Below, in pieces: positions 40,855-49,283 of a stretch of 49,590 nt of DNA (position 1 is its first letter; every line of letters begins with the position of its first letter). The position numbers and the translations under genes were made by a program. The stretch is from Xanthomonas cannabis pv. cannabis (GTDB taxonomy: Bacteria; Pseudomonadota; Gammaproteobacteria; Xanthomonadales; Xanthomonadaceae). The notes below the pieces were generated by a model. It did not search any database. It saw only the letters and a list, made by a program, of their open reading frames with translations, and had not been told where the DNA came from. The stretch covers positions 1-49,590 of the forward strand of contig NZ_JSZE01000049.1 of NCBI RefSeq assembly GCF_000802365.1. The letters run 5' to 3'.

Positions 40855-42406
40855 GGGAGGCATCCTCCGCCGGTGCGAGCAACGCGGTGACGATGCGGTC
40901 CATGGCGCTGCCGCGCGACCCCTTTACCAGCAGCGTGATGGCGCGGGGACCCGGGACCCGGGACCCGGGACCCGTAGAAGCGGGCGCGGGCTGCGACTGT
41001 TGTTGTTCTATCAAAGCGTGTTCCTGCGCATTTTCTGATGCGTCGTGCTGTTGCTGTTGCTGTTGCTGTTCCTGGGTCCCCGGTCCCGGGTCCCCGGTCC
41101 CGGCTTCGGCAAGATCCGCCCGCAACGCCTCGATCAGTTCCGCATGCGTGGCAAACACCCGGCCACCTTCACCGAACGCCTGCGCGGCGGCTGCACTGAG
41201 TTCGCCCAATGCATACAGACGCTGCAACTTGGCCGCGCGTGCGCGCCGGCCGGCAGCGGCATGCAGCGCGGCGCCTTCCGGGCCGAGTTCGCGCATGTCG
41301 CCCAGCACCAGCCAGCCATCGCCCGGCGCGGCAGCCAGTGCATCGATGGCCGCGTCCAGCGAGCCGGGGTTGGCGTTGTAACTGTCGTCGATCAACAACG
41401 CGCCGCCGGGCAGCCGATGCGTGATCTGCCGGCCGGCCACCGGGCGCGCCTGCGCCAGGCCGGCGGCAATGACCGGCAACGCGATGCCGGCGCCGAGCGC
41501 CAGGCCGGTCGCCGCCAGGGCGTTGAGTACGTTGTGGCGACCGGGCAGCGGCAGCGCAATCTGCGCCTCGCCCTGCGGCGTCACCAGCGTGAAGTGTGCA
41601 CCGTCGGCCTGCAGCCGCAGCTGGCGTGCACTGATGTCGGCGCTGGCCTGCAGGCCATAGCGCAACACGCGACGGCCCTGCAGCGGCTGCGCCAGCAGTT
41701 GCTGCTCGAACCAGGCGCCGAAGGCGTCGTCGGCGTTGATGACCGCCACGCCATCGGCCGGCAGCGCGGCGTAGATGGCGCCCTTGGTCTGCGCCACGCC
41801 GAGCAGGCTGCCCAGGCGCTCCAGATGCGCTGGCGCGATATTGTTGACCAGGGCGACCTGCGGCCGCGCGATGTCGGTGAGATAGGCGATATCGCCCGGC
41901 TTGCCGGCACCCATTTCGTAGATCGCCACGTCGGCATCGTCCGGCGCGGCGATCACCGCCAGCGGCAGGCCGATTTCGTTGTTGCGGTTGCCCGGCGTGG
42001 CATAGACGGTGGTGCCGTCCACGCGCCCGGCTTCGGTCAGGATCGACAGCAGCAAGGCCTTGACGCTGGTCTTGCCGTTGGAACCGGTCAGCGCGACCAC
42101 GCGGGTGGCGCGGTCGCGCTGCATCCCGGCGGCGATCCGCGCCAACGCCAGCTCGGCATTTTCCACCACCACCTGCGGCACGCGCAGCGCCGGCAACAGG
42201 CGCTCCACCAGCAACCCGCTGGCGCCGTGCGCCACTGCCTCTGCGGCAAAGTCGTGCCCATCGAAACGCTCGCCACGCAGCGCCACGTACAGGCTGCCGT
42301 TGGACAGCGTGCGCGTGTCGTTGCTCACCGCATCGATCATGGCGTCGTCGCCCTGCAGCTCGCCGCCCGCCCAGTGCGCAATCAACGACAACGGGGTGAG
42401 CTTCAT
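40844..42406 (-). CDS. murF: UDP-MurNAc-tripeptide-D-Ala-D-Ala ligase MurF with an internal repeat-encoded insertion
   Basis: Cytosolic ligase adding D-Ala-D-Ala to UDP-MurNAc-tripeptide. The 520-residue protein exceeds the usual roughly 450. The P-loop [16 protein letters not shown] is at about 104-119, followed by [14 protein letters not shown] (137-150), [21 protein letters not shown] and [10 protein letters not shown] (340-349). Between the helix ending ALRADLAE and the strand [11 protein letters not shown], in the C-terminal domain, lie about 54 extra residues (435-488): GTGDPGPGT, a glutamine-rich stretch, then [10 protein letters not shown]. These come from element E7. Conserved sequence resumes in frame after it, so this is an insertion, not a tail. 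The ATG overlaps the murE stop (ATGA). Confidence 0.96.
   Translation of the reverse strand: MKLTPLSLIAHWAGGELQGDDAMIDAVSNDTRTLSNGSLYVALRGERFDGHDFAAEAVAHGASGLLVERLLPALRVPQVVVENAELALARIAAGMQRDRATRVVALTGSNGKTSVKALLLSILTEAGRVDGTTVYATPGNRNNEIGLPLAVIAAPDDADVAIYEMGAGKPGDIAYLTDIARPQVALVNNIAPAHLERLGSLLGVAQTKGAIYAALPADGVAVINADDAFGAWFEQQLLAQPLQGRRVLRYGLQASADISARQLRLQADGAHFTLVTPQGEAQIALPLPGRHNVLNALAATGLALGAGIALPVIAAGLAQARPVAGRQITHRLPGGALLIDDSYNANPGSLDAAIDALAAAPGDGWLVLGDMRELGPEGAALHAAAGRRARAAKLQRLYALGELSAAAAQAFGEGGRVFATHAELIEALRADLAEAGTGDPGPGTQEQQQQQQQHDASENAQEHALIEQQQSQPAPASTGPGSRVPGPRAITLLVKGSRGSAMDRIVTALLAPAEDASHAA
40856..40868 (-). promoter_or_regulatory. Small hairpin containing the mraY Shine-Dalgarno
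   Basis: In the mRNA GGAGG-ATG-CCTCC can fold with the Shine-Dalgarno as 5' arm, just before the mraY ATG at 40854. It lies inside the murF coding sequence. The stem is only 5 bp, so the effect is uncertain. Confidence 0.45.
40946..41101. repeat. Heptanucleotide inverted-repeat element E7 (GGGACCC type), inside murF
   Basis: Left arm 40946-40973: GGGACCC four times exactly. Right arm 41074-41101: GGGTCCC and CGGTCCC alternating, two each. The 100-nt core is CAG/CAA-rich in the coding sense. Read in frame within the murF C-terminal domain. Confidence 0.92.
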
Positions 42407-43890
42407 GCGCGCACTCCCAGCGTGGTGCGCGGCAGCAAGGCCTGCGCGGCCACGGCGGCATCGTCGAACGCATGCCGCACGCCAGAGACTTCCTGGTAAG
42501 GCTCGTGGCCCTTGCCGGCGATCAAGACGATGTCGGCGGCGCTGGCCATGCCGATGGCCTGATGGATCGCGGCGGCGCGATCGCGCTGCACGATGACCGC
42601 GTCCGGGTGCGCAAAGCCGCGCAGGATGTCGGCCACGATCGCATCGCCGTCTTCGCCGCGCGGGTTGTCGTCGGTGACGATCGCCACATCGGCATTGAGC
42701 TCGGCAATCGCCGCCATCTGCGGGCGCTTGCCGGTGTCGCGTTCGCCACCGCAACCAAGGACGCAGATCAACCGGTCCTGCGCATGCGAACGCAGGCTGG
42801 CCAAGGCCTGTTCCAGCGCATCGGGGGTGTGCGCGTAATCCACCACCACCAGCGGCGCGCCGTGGGCGCCGCCGAGCCGGTTCATGCGGCCGTGGATCGG
42901 CTGCAGCTGCCCAAGCACATCGGCGATCCGCGCTGGCGCATGGTCCAGCGCAGACAACGCGCCAGCCACTGCCAGCAGGTTGTCCACATTGAAGCGCCCC
43001 AGCAACGGTGAGCGCACCGCATGCGCCCCACCGGCGATGTGCAGCGCGAAATTGATGCCGGTGTGGTCCAGCTGCAGATCGCTGGCGCTTACGCCGGCAT
43101 CGGCCTGCCCGCGTGAACTCACACCGATCGCGCGCAGCGCAGGATCGAGCGAGGCAAACAGCGTGCGGCCGAAGCCATCGTCCAGATTCACCACCGCCGC
43201 CTTCAGCCCGGCACGGGTGAACAGCCTGGCCTTGGCGGCGCCGTACTGCGCCATGTCGCCGTGGTAATCGAGATGGTCGCGGGTGAGATTGGTGAACACC
43301 GCCACGTCGAAATGCACCGCATCCACGCGGCCCTGGTCGAGCGCGTGCGAGCTGACTTCCATGGCCACCGCCTGCGCACCCTCATCGCGCAGCTGCGCCA
43401 GCAGCGCATGCGTGGACAGCACCAGCGGCGTGGTGAAGCCGGTGGGCACGGCAGCGCCGTACAGGCCGACGCCCAGCGTACCGAGCGTGCCTGTGGGTGT
43501 GCCGAGCAGGGTCAGCGCCTGCGCCAGCAGCTGCACGGTGGAGGTCTTGCCGTTGGTGCCGGTGACGCCGAGCATGCGCAGCGCGCGCGACGGATGGCCA
43601 TGGAACTGGTCGGCCATGCGGCCCAGCCGCGCGCGCAGGCCCGGCACGGCGATCGCATCGGCCGGCGCCGGCAGATCGGCCGGTGCGGGCGGCTCGAACA
43701 ACACCGCCACCGCGCCATTGGCACGCGCCTGTTCGACAAAGCCCAACCCGTGTGCGCCGAAACCGGCGATGGCCACGAAGGCATCGCCCGGACGGACCGC
43801 GCGGCTGTCCATCACCAGGCCCGACACCTGCACGTCGTGCGCCAGCGTCAGGTCCGGCAACAGCTGCGACAGCGGCAGCGAGCGGCTCAC
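42403..43890 (-). CDS. murE: UDP-MurNAc-dipeptide-meso-diaminopimelate ligase
   Basis: Adds the third stem-peptide residue. The 495-residue protein has the P-loop [15 protein letters not shown] (about 108-122), the conserved [13 protein letters not shown] (about 176-188), [12 protein letters not shown] (about 199-210), [16 protein letters not shown] and the DNPR motif (TDDNPRGED, about 409-417), which selects meso-diaminopimelate over lysine. A lysine-based peptidoglycan is therefore unlikely. The GTG start (43890) overlaps the ftsI TGA (GTGA). Confidence 0.98.
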   Translation of the reverse strand: MSRSLPLSQLLPDLTLAHDVQVSGLVMDSRAVRPGDAFVAIAGFGAHGLGFVEQARANGAVAVLFEPPAPADLPAPADAIAVPGLRARLGRMADQFHGHPSRALRMLGVTGTNGKTSTVQLLAQALTLLGTPTGTLGTLGVGLYGAAVPTGFTTPLVLSTHALLAQLRDEGAQAVAMEVSSHALDQGRVDAVHFDVAVFTNLTRDHLDYHGDMAQYGAAKARLFTRAGLKAAVVNLDDGFGRTLFASLDPALRAIGVSSRGQADAGVSASDLQLDHTGINFALHIAGGAHAVRSPLLGRFNVDNLLAVAGALSALDHAPARIADVLGQLQPIHGRMNRLGGAHGAPLVVVDYAHTPDALEQALASLRSHAQDRLICVLGCGGERDTGKRPQMAAIAELNADVAIVTDDNPRGEDGDAIVADILRGFAHPDAVIVQRDRAAAIHQAIGMASAADIVLIAGKGHEPYQEVSGVRHAFDDAAVAAQALLPRTTLGVRA

Positions 43891-45758
43891 TGGCGGCTCT
43901 CCTGCAGCGGCGCGGGTTGCGCGGATGCAGGCGCTGCCGGCGGCGGCGCGACGGCGGTCGGAATACCGGCCGAGACTTCATCCACCGGATCAGGCACCAG
44001 CGCCGGATCCAGATCGACCGGCTGCGGTTTGACGATCGGCTGGCCGGTCTTGCCGGCGGCCTGCGCGGCCAGCCACGACTGGATATCGTCCGGCGGCACG
44101 TCCATCAGGCGCAGCGCACCTTCCATCACGCGATGGAAGACCGGCGCGGAGACCAGGCCGCCGTAATACACCTTGCCCTGCGGATCGTTGATCACGATCA
44201 CCGTGGCAAAGCGCGGGCGCGTGGCCGGCACCAGGCCGGCAAACAGCGCGTTGTAATGCCCGCGTTCGTAGCCGTTGGCGCCGTTCTTGCGTGCCGTACC
44301 GGTCTTGCCGGCCACGTGGTAGCCCAGGATCGCCGCGCCCTTGGCGCCGCCCTGGGTGACCACGGTTTCCATCATGTCGATGACCTGGCGCGCTACTTCC
44401 GGCGTCACCACCTGGCGGGTTTCGTTGTGCTGGCCGCGCACGAAGGTCGGCGGTGTCAGCTTGCCGCCGTTGCCCAGCGTGGCGTAGGCCTGCGCGATCT
44501 GCAGCGGCGTCACCGACAGGCCGTAGCCGTACGACATCGTGGTCTTGGACGGGCCGCTCCAGCGTGCCGGCTGCAGCACCACACCGGACGATTCGCCGGG
44601 GAACCCGCTGTGCGGTGCGCTGCCATACCCGAAGTTGCGGATCGACTGGTAGAAGGTCTGGTCCGGCACCTTGGCGGCAATCTTGGCCGCACCGATGTTG
44701 GAGCTGCGGGTGATCACGCCGGTGACGTTGAGCACGCCGTTGTTGCGCGGCACATCGCGGATGGTGAAGCGCCCCACCGACATGAAGCCGGGGTTGGTGT
44801 CGATGACGGTGTCCTTGGTCACCACGCCGGCGGTCAGTGCGGTGGCCACGGTCAGCGGCTTCATCGTCGAGCCCGGCTCCACCAGGTCGGTGACGGCGCG
44901 ATTGCGCCGCGCCGACGGGTTGATCCCGGTCACCGAATTGGGGTTGTAGGTCGGCAGGTTGACCATGGCCAGCACTTCGCCGGTGGCCACGTCCATCACC
45001 ACCATCGACCCGCCGGCCGCATTGTTTTCGACCAGCGCGTTGCGCAGTTCCTTGTAGGCCAGGAACTGGATGCGCCGGTCGATGCTCAGGGTCAGGTCCT
45101 TGCCCGGCTGCGCCGGACGCACCAGATCCACGCTCTCCACGATGGCGCCGCGCGCATCGCGCACCACCTTCTTGGAGCCGGGCTTGCCGCGCAACCATTC
45201 GTCGAACGCCAGCTCCAGTCCTTCCTGGCCGCGGTCGTCGATGTTGGTGAAGCCCAGCACGTGGGCCATCGCTTCGCCTTGCGGATAGAAGCGACGGAAC
45301 TCGCGCTGCGAAAACACGCCCGGGATCTTCAGATCGACGATCGCATGCGCCTTGTCCGGATTGATCCGGCGCTGCAGGTACATGAACTCCTTGCCGGCCT
45401 TCTGGGCCAGCTTGGCGTTCAGCTCATCGAGCGGTTGGCCCAGTGCCTTGGCCAGCTCGGGAATGCGGTCCGGGTTGCGCAGCAGTTCCTGCGGATTGAC
45501 CCAGATCGATTCCACCGGCGTGGACACCGCCAGCGGCTCGCCGTTGCGGTCGGTGATCATGCCGCGCGAAGTGGCGATGGGCAGCTCGCGCAGGTAACGC
45601 GCTTCGCCCTGGCGCTGATAGAAATCGCGGTTGACCAGCTGCACATAGGCTGCCCGGCCGATCAGGGTGACCGAGCACAGCCCCAGCGCCACGCCCACCA
45701 AGGTGAGGCGGCCGCGCAGGTTGAAATTGCTGCGGGGGCGGTTGCGACCGGCCTTCAC
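43887..45758 (-). CDS. ftsI: Septal peptidoglycan transpeptidase FtsI (PBP3)
   Basis: Class B penicillin-binding protein that cross-links septal peptidoglycan. The 623-residue protein has a cytosolic N-terminus, one membrane anchor ([21 protein letters not shown], about 18-38), the pedestal domain, and a transpeptidase domain with STMK (nucleophile S297, K300), SSN (352-354) and KTG (485-487). A proline/alanine-rich tail from about 575 is extra relative to E. coli. It starts at GTG 45758, supported by GGGGAGG with 6-nt spacing. It lies 55 nt downstream of ftsL and overlaps murE by 4 nt. Confidence 0.98.
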   Translation of the reverse strand: MKAGRNRPRSNFNLRGRLTLVGVALGLCSVTLIGRAAYVQLVNRDFYQRQGEARYLRELPIATSRGMITDRNGEPLAVSTPVESIWVNPQELLRNPDRIPELAKALGQPLDELNAKLAQKAGKEFMYLQRRINPDKAHAIVDLKIPGVFSQREFRRFYPQGEAMAHVLGFTNIDDRGQEGLELAFDEWLRGKPGSKKVVRDARGAIVESVDLVRPAQPGKDLTLSIDRRIQFLAYKELRNALVENNAAGGSMVVMDVATGEVLAMVNLPTYNPNSVTGINPSARRNRAVTDLVEPGSTMKPLTVATALTAGVVTKDTVIDTNPGFMSVGRFTIRDVPRNNGVLNVTGVITRSSNIGAAKIAAKVPDQTFYQSIRNFGYGSAPHSGFPGESSGVVLQPARWSGPSKTTMSYGYGLSVTPLQIAQAYATLGNGGKLTPPTFVRGQHNETRQVVTPEVARQVIDMMETVVTQGGAKGAAILGYHVAGKTGTARKNGANGYERGHYNALFAGLVPATRPRFATVIVINDPQGKVYYGGLVSAPVFHRVMEGALRLMDVPPDDIQSWLAAQAAGKTGQPIVKPQPVDLDPALVPDPVDEVSAGIPTAVAPPPAAPASAQPAPLQESRQ

Positions 45759-45813
45759 CGCGCACCTCCCCGCAGGCAGCTCGGCCGTGCAAAACGGCTG
45801 TCGCGCGAATTCG

Positions 45814-46077
45814 TCATGGGCGCACCACCACGATGTCGTTGGTCTCCGGGAACTTCATCCCGATGCGCGCACGCGCGACCTGATCGACACGATTGCTTTC
45901 CGCCCAGGTGGCCTGCTCCAGCTGCAGCCGGCCGAATTCGATGTTCAATTCATCGCGCGTGTGTTCGAGCTTGGACAACTGCACGAACAGCTTGCGATGC
46001 ATGTGGCGCATGTACACCACCCCGATCGCCGAGGCGATGCTGCAGGCCAGCAGCACGATGAGCAGCAAGCGGCTCAT
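45814..46077 (-). CDS. ftsL: Cell division protein FtsL
   Basis: A short bitopic divisome protein that, with FtsB and FtsQ, activates FtsWI. The 87-residue protein has one transmembrane helix ([20 protein letters not shown], about 4-23) followed by a periplasmic coiled coil ([20 protein letters not shown]), then [19 protein letters not shown]. The ATG (46077) overlaps the rsmH stop (ATGA). Its Shine-Dalgarno AAGGAG lies in the loop and 3' arm of a perfect 8-bp hairpin, so translation is probably coupled to rsmH. Confidence 0.96.
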   Translation of the reverse strand: MSRLLLIVLLACSIASAIGVVYMRHMHRKLFVQLSKLEHTRDELNIEFGRLQLEQATWAESNRVDQVARARIGMKFPETNDIVVVRP

Positions 46078-47117
46078 GCGGCGTCTCCTTGAGACGCCGG
46101 GATTGGGGATTGGGGATTGGGGATTCGCGCAGAGCGCTCCTCCAATCCCGAATCACGACTCCCGACTCCCAGCTTCTCGGCTACCCGCAACACCGCGCTG
46201 CGCGCGCGCGGGTTGATGCTCAGTTCGGCATCGTCGGCCTTGATCGCGCCGCTGACCAGTTGCAGCGTCGGTACGAAGGGTTGCGCTTCGGGCAGGCGGC
46301 GATTGCTTGGTGGGGCCTTGGCGTAGCGGGCCATGAACTGCTTGACGATGCGGTCTTCCAGCGAATGGAAGCTGATCACCGCCAGCCGGCCGCCCGGCTT
46401 GAGCGCGCCCAGCGCAGCGTCCAGGCCGGCTTCCAGGTCGGCCAGCTCACGATTGATGTGGATGCGGATCGCCTGGAAGCTGCGTGTGGCCGGGTGGGTC
46501 TTGCTGTCGCCGCGCGGCATCACCGAGGCGATCAGGTCGGCCAGCTGCGCGGTACGCAGTAGCGGCTGTTCGGCACGACGCGCGACGATAGCGCGCGCAA
46601 TGCGGCGGCTCTGGCGTTCTTCGCCATAGGTCCACAGCACGTCGGCGATCTCGCGGTCGCTGGCGTGGGCCAGCCACTCGGCTGCGCTCTGGCCGCTGTC
46701 CGGGTCCATGCGCATATCCAGCGGGCCGTCCTTGCCGAAACTGAAACCGCGCCCGGCCACGTCCAGCTGCGGCGAGGACACGCCCAGGTCCAGCAGGATG
46801 CCGTCGACGGTCGCTGCGGCAACCACCTGGCCGAGGCCGGCAAAGCTGCCGCGATGGATGGACACGCGCGCATCGCCACCGAACGCCTGTTCGGCCACTG
46901 CGATCGCTTCAGGGTCCTTGTCCATCACCAGCAGTCGACCTCCCGGGCCAAGGTGTTCCAGCACGCCGCGTGCGTGTCCGCCACGCCCGAACGTGCCATC
47001 GAGATAGGTTCCGCCTTCGGTCACCTGCAGGCCATCCAGAACCTGCGTGTACAGCACCGGCACATGGGCCGCCGGCGGCTGCGACACCGGGTGACCGGGC
47101 TGCGCTTCACCGCGCAT
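46074..47117 (-). CDS. rsmH: 16S rRNA (cytosine-1402-N4)-methyltransferase, repeat-extended
   Basis: SAM-dependent methyltransferase acting on C1402 of 16S rRNA. Motifs are [13 protein letters not shown] at the start, the SAM site [16 protein letters not shown] (about 38-53), [15 protein letters not shown] (about 105-119), [20 protein letters not shown] (about 241-260) and [15 protein letters not shown] near the normal end. The last 31 residues ([20 protein letters not shown] onward) come from element E8. I chose the ATG at 47117, which has GGGG 7 nt upstream. A GTG at 47135 that overlaps the mraZ stop (GTGA) is a real alternative and would add six residues. Confidence 0.95.
   Translation of the reverse strand: MRGEAQPGHPVSQPPAAHVPVLYTQVLDGLQVTEGGTYLDGTFGRGGHARGVLEHLGPGGRLLVMDKDPEAIAVAEQAFGGDARVSIHRGSFAGLGQVVAAATVDGILLDLGVSSPQLDVAGRGFSFGKDGPLDMRMDPDSGQSAAEWLAHASDREIADVLWTYGEERQSRRIARAIVARRAEQPLLRTAQLADLIASVMPRGDSKTHPATRSFQAIRIHINRELADLEAGLDAALGALKPGGRLAVISFHSLEDRIVKQFMARYAKAPPSNRRLPEAQPFVPTLQLVSGAIKADDAELSINPRARSAVLRVAEKLGVGSRDSGLEERSARIPNPQSPIPASQGDAA
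46080..46098 (-). promoter_or_regulatory. Hairpin sequestering the ftsL Shine-Dalgarno
   Basis: In the mRNA GGCGTCTC-AAG-GAGACGCC is a perfect 8-bp stem with a 3-nt loop. The Shine-Dalgarno AAGGAG spans the loop and 3' arm, 7 nt before the ftsL ATG. It lies in rsmH coding sequence and directly abuts element E8. Confidence 0.75.
46099..46170. repeat. Heptanucleotide inverted-repeat element E8, inside the rsmH 3' end
   Basis: Left arm 46099-46126: GGGATTG three times and GGGATTC. Right arm 46143-46170: CAATCCC, GAATCAC, GACTCCC, GACTCCC. The core is only 16 nt, the shortest of the set. Translated as the RsmH tail. Confidence 0.88.
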
Positions 47118-47131
47118 CCGGGCACCCCGGC

Positions 47132-47578
47132 TCACAACCTGAGATCGAGCAATTCATCGCCCAGATCCCCGTCAGACAATGTCTGCTGGATCAGTGCGCG
47201 ATGTGCCTGCTCGCTCCAGAGTTCGAACTTGTCGCCCATGCCCAACAGCACGGCCTTTTTTTCGATGCCGACCGCGTTGCGGTGGCTGGCCGGGATGCTC
47301 AGACGTCCATTGGCGTCCAACTCCAGCACGGCCGAGGAACCCACCAGTTTCTGCTGCAGCGTGCGGACCACGCGCTGGGTGTTGGGCTTGGACATCACAT
47401 CGTCGCGCACCCGCTCCCACTCCTTCTCCGCGTACAGCCACAGGCAACCGGCTTCGAACGGGTTGTAGGTGAGTACCAGGCGGTTGCCGCTCACGCGCGC
47501 GACCAAGTCGCGATATGCGGTTGGCACCGCCATGCGTCCCTTGTCGTCCACCGTGATGGCAGTCTCGCCCTGAAACAC
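47132..47578 (-). CDS. mraZ: Transcriptional regulator MraZ
   Basis: First gene of the dcw cluster. MraZ is a DNA-binding ring of two AbrB-like domains that represses its own operon. The 148-residue protein begins [20 protein letters not shown]; the paired DxxGR motifs are visible as DDKGRMAVP and DANGRLSIP (about 12-20 and 91-99). The GTG at 47578 was chosen: GAGGT lies 8 nt upstream, and the upstream TTG at 47587 would lie inside that Shine-Dalgarno. Five boxes in its leader are plausible MraZ sites. Confidence 0.95.
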
Positions 47579-47614
47579 CGAATGCAACCTCGAATACCCG
47601 CTGGGGGATCATTG

Positions 47615-47659
47615 AACCACGAAAAACCACAAAACACCTGGTTTTCCCTCCGATGCCCA
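47615..47659 (-). promoter_or_regulatory. MraZ-type operator: five 10-bp-phased boxes
   Basis: On the minus strand the pentamers TGGGC, AGGGA, AGGTG, TGGTT and TGGTT occur at exactly 10-bp steps (47659-47655, 47649-47645, 47639-47635, 47629-47625, 47619-47615). Known MraZ sites are TGGGN direct repeats with 5-nt spacers. The first is a perfect match and the others are progressively degenerate. The first box overlaps the -10. Confidence 0.65.
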
Positions 47660-47686
47660 CCTTAGCAGCGCGTCAAAGGTTGTCAA
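47659..47686 (-). promoter_or_regulatory. Promoter of the mraZ/dcw operon
   Basis: On the minus strand TTGACA (complement of 47681-47686) is a perfect -35. After 16 bp follows TAAGGT (complement of 47659-47664) as -10. The start would lie about 75 nt upstream of the mraZ GTG, with the 10-bp-phased boxes immediately downstream. Confidence 0.7.
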
Positions 47687-47756
47687 CAGTTTTCCGGGTC
47701 ACAAATCGCCAGTCGCATCAATGAGTTGCAGCACTCTTTAGAGACTTGTTCAAAGC

Positions 47757-47765
47757 TTATCCACA
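47757..47765 (+). promoter_or_regulatory. DnaA box upstream of mraZ
   Basis: TTATCCACA is a perfect match to the DnaA box consensus TTATNCACA. It lies about 70 bp upstream of the mraZ -35, in the region between mraZ and the divergent NRDE gene. A single box only. Confidence 0.5.
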
Positions 47766-47901
47766 AGTTGCTGTTTCGTCTCAGATTTTGAGATTGAACA
47801 AAAATTCAGGGGCGTGAAGGGCATGTAAACCCGACCCTCGTCTCACTTCACATCGCGCCAGCTGCATATCTCGACTGCGCAAACAGAGAACAATTGGCGC
47901 C

Positions 47902-48668
47902 ATGTGCCTGGTCGCTCTCGCCTGGAAAATCCACCCGCGCTGGCGCCTGCTGCTGGCCGGCAACCGCGACGAATTCCATGAGCGTCCCACTGCGGCCCTG
48001 GCGCGCTGGGCCGCACCGGCCGACGGCGTGCTGGCCGGTCGCGATCTGCGCTCGGGCGGCAGCTGGGTCGGGCTGGGCAGCGACGGCCGTGTCGCGGTGG
48101 TGACCAATGTGCGCGACCCGCTGGCCAGCAGTTCGGGACGCTCGCGCGGACATCTGATTGCCGACTACCTGGGCGGTACCCTGGATGCCCGCGCCTACGC
48201 GGGCGACCTGGCCGCCGCGGCGCACGAGTTCCCACCGTTCAACCTGCTGCTGTGCGATGCCGAGCACTGCGAGCACCTCAGCAACCATCCGCCGCTGGCG
48301 CGCCACCTGGCACCCGGTATCCACGGCATGTCCAACGGGCCGCTGGACGCGCACTGGCCCAAGACCAACGCCCTGACCGATGCCTTGCGCGCTTGGTGCG
48401 ACGACGCCAGCGGCGATCTGCAGCCGCTGTGGACGGCCCTGGGCAACCCGGACACTGCGCCCGACCGCGCCCTTCCCCACACCGGCGTGGACCTGGCCAC
48501 CGAGGCCTGCTCTCGGCGGCCTTTATCAGTGGCGTCGCCTACGGCACCCGCGCCAGCACGATCGTTGCCGTGGACCACCAAGGCCGCGGCCTCATCCACG
48601 AACGCCGCTTCGGCCCGAACGGCATCTTCCAAGGCGAAACACGGCTGGACATCTCTGGCACGCATTGA
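47902..48668 (+). pseudogene. NRDE-family (TANGO2-like, DUF833) protein, frameshifted
   Basis: A family of unknown biochemical function with a conserved N-terminal NRDE. The gene starts MCLVALAWKIHPRWRLLLAG followed by NRDEFHERPT (21-30), and is normal to TGVDLATE (codon 48502-48504). There one base is missing: the expected next codon would be CGC but only GC (48505-48506) is present. The remaining family sequence continues in another frame as LLSAAFISGVAYGTRASTIV to HERRFGPNGIFQGETRLDIS and a stop at 48666-48668. In the original frame the ribosome would instead read an unrelated Ala/Ser-rich tail to 48690. A true mutation or a sequencing error are both possible. Confidence 0.85.
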
Positions 48669-48679
48669 CAAGCCGGAAT

Positions 48680-48700
48680 CATGCGCATAGCGTGCGCATG
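48680..48700. promoter_or_regulatory. Operator of ccdAB
   Basis: Inverted repeat CATGCGCA-TAGCG-TGCGCATG, perfect 8-bp arms with a 5-nt spacer, 17 nt upstream of the ccdA ATG. CcdA-type antitoxins repress their own operon, so this is the obvious site. Confidence 0.7.
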
Positions 48701-48717
48701 ACCGCAGGAGGCCCGTC

Positions 48718-48969
48718 ATGAGCCGTTATTACGATAGCTCCGCACCAAAAAAGCCCCTCAACCTGACCATCAATGCCGACCTGGCCGCCCAGGCCCGCGC
48801 CATGACCGGCAACCTGTCGGCAAAGGTGGAGGAACTGCTGGCCGAGTACGTGACGAAGGAGCGCGACAGCCACAGCGCCCGGGCAATGGCGTTGCAACGC
48901 GCCGCAAGCGAATGGAAGGCCTTCACCGACGCGCACGGCGCCTTCGCCGACGAGTTCTCCACCCTGTGA
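48718..48969 (+). CDS. ccdA: CcdA-family antitoxin
   Basis: An 83-residue antitoxin. The N-terminal ribbon-helix-helix segment (KPLNLTINADLAAQARAMTG, about 12-31) should bind the palindrome upstream. The C-terminal part (about 45-83, ERDSHSARAMALQRAASEWK to FADEFSTL) matches the CcdB-wrapping tail of CcdA proteins. AGGAGG precedes the ATG. Its TGA overlaps the GTG start of ccdB (GTGA, 48966-48969). Confidence 0.9.
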   Translation: MSRYYDSSAPKKPLNLTINADLAAQARAMTGNLSAKVEELLAEYVTKERDSHSARAMALQRAASEWKAFTDAHGAFADEFSTL

Positions 48970-49283
48970 CCGACCAGTTCGATGTGTACGCCAACGTCGG
49001 ACGCAACAAGAACATTCCTTATGTTGTGGTCGTCCAATCGAAAATCTTCGACGCCTCCCCCCGCCGCGTCGTCGTCCCGTTGGTCATCGCCTCCACGCAC
49101 TCCCCGACCCCCTCCCGCTTCACCCCCGAATTCGTCGTCGCCGGCCACCGCGTCGTGCTGCAACCACTGGAAATGACCTCGGTACCGCTCTCGGTACTCA
49201 CCCACCTGGCGGGCTCGTTGAGGGACGAAGGGCAACGCATCGTCGACGCCCTGGACGAGCTGTTCACCCGCTCGTTCGGTTAG
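48966..49283 (+). CDS. ccdB: CcdB-family toxin
   Basis: A 105-residue toxin expected to poison DNA gyrase. It starts MTDQFDVYANVGRNKNIPYV and carries VVQSKIFDASPRRVVVPLV (about 22-40) and VLQPLEMTSVPLSVLTHLAG (about 66-85), both typical of CcdB. It ends LDELFTRSFG; F-plasmid CcdB ends in a gyrase-contacting W-G-I, so the terminal residues differ and toxicity is not assured. The GTG start overlaps the ccdA stop by 4 nt. The gene appears intact. Confidence 0.88.
   Translation: MTDQFDVYANVGRNKNIPYVVVVQSKIFDASPRRVVVPLVIASTHSPTPSRFTPEFVVAGHRVVLQPLEMTSVPLSVLTHLAGSLRDEGQRIVDALDELFTRSFG

Noticed and set aside
32207-46170. Heptamer arrays as a CRISPR array or ordinary microsatellite
   Set aside because: Units are contiguous 7-mers without spacers, and arms occur in inverted pairs of equal length, unlike CRISPR repeats or simple slippage tracts.
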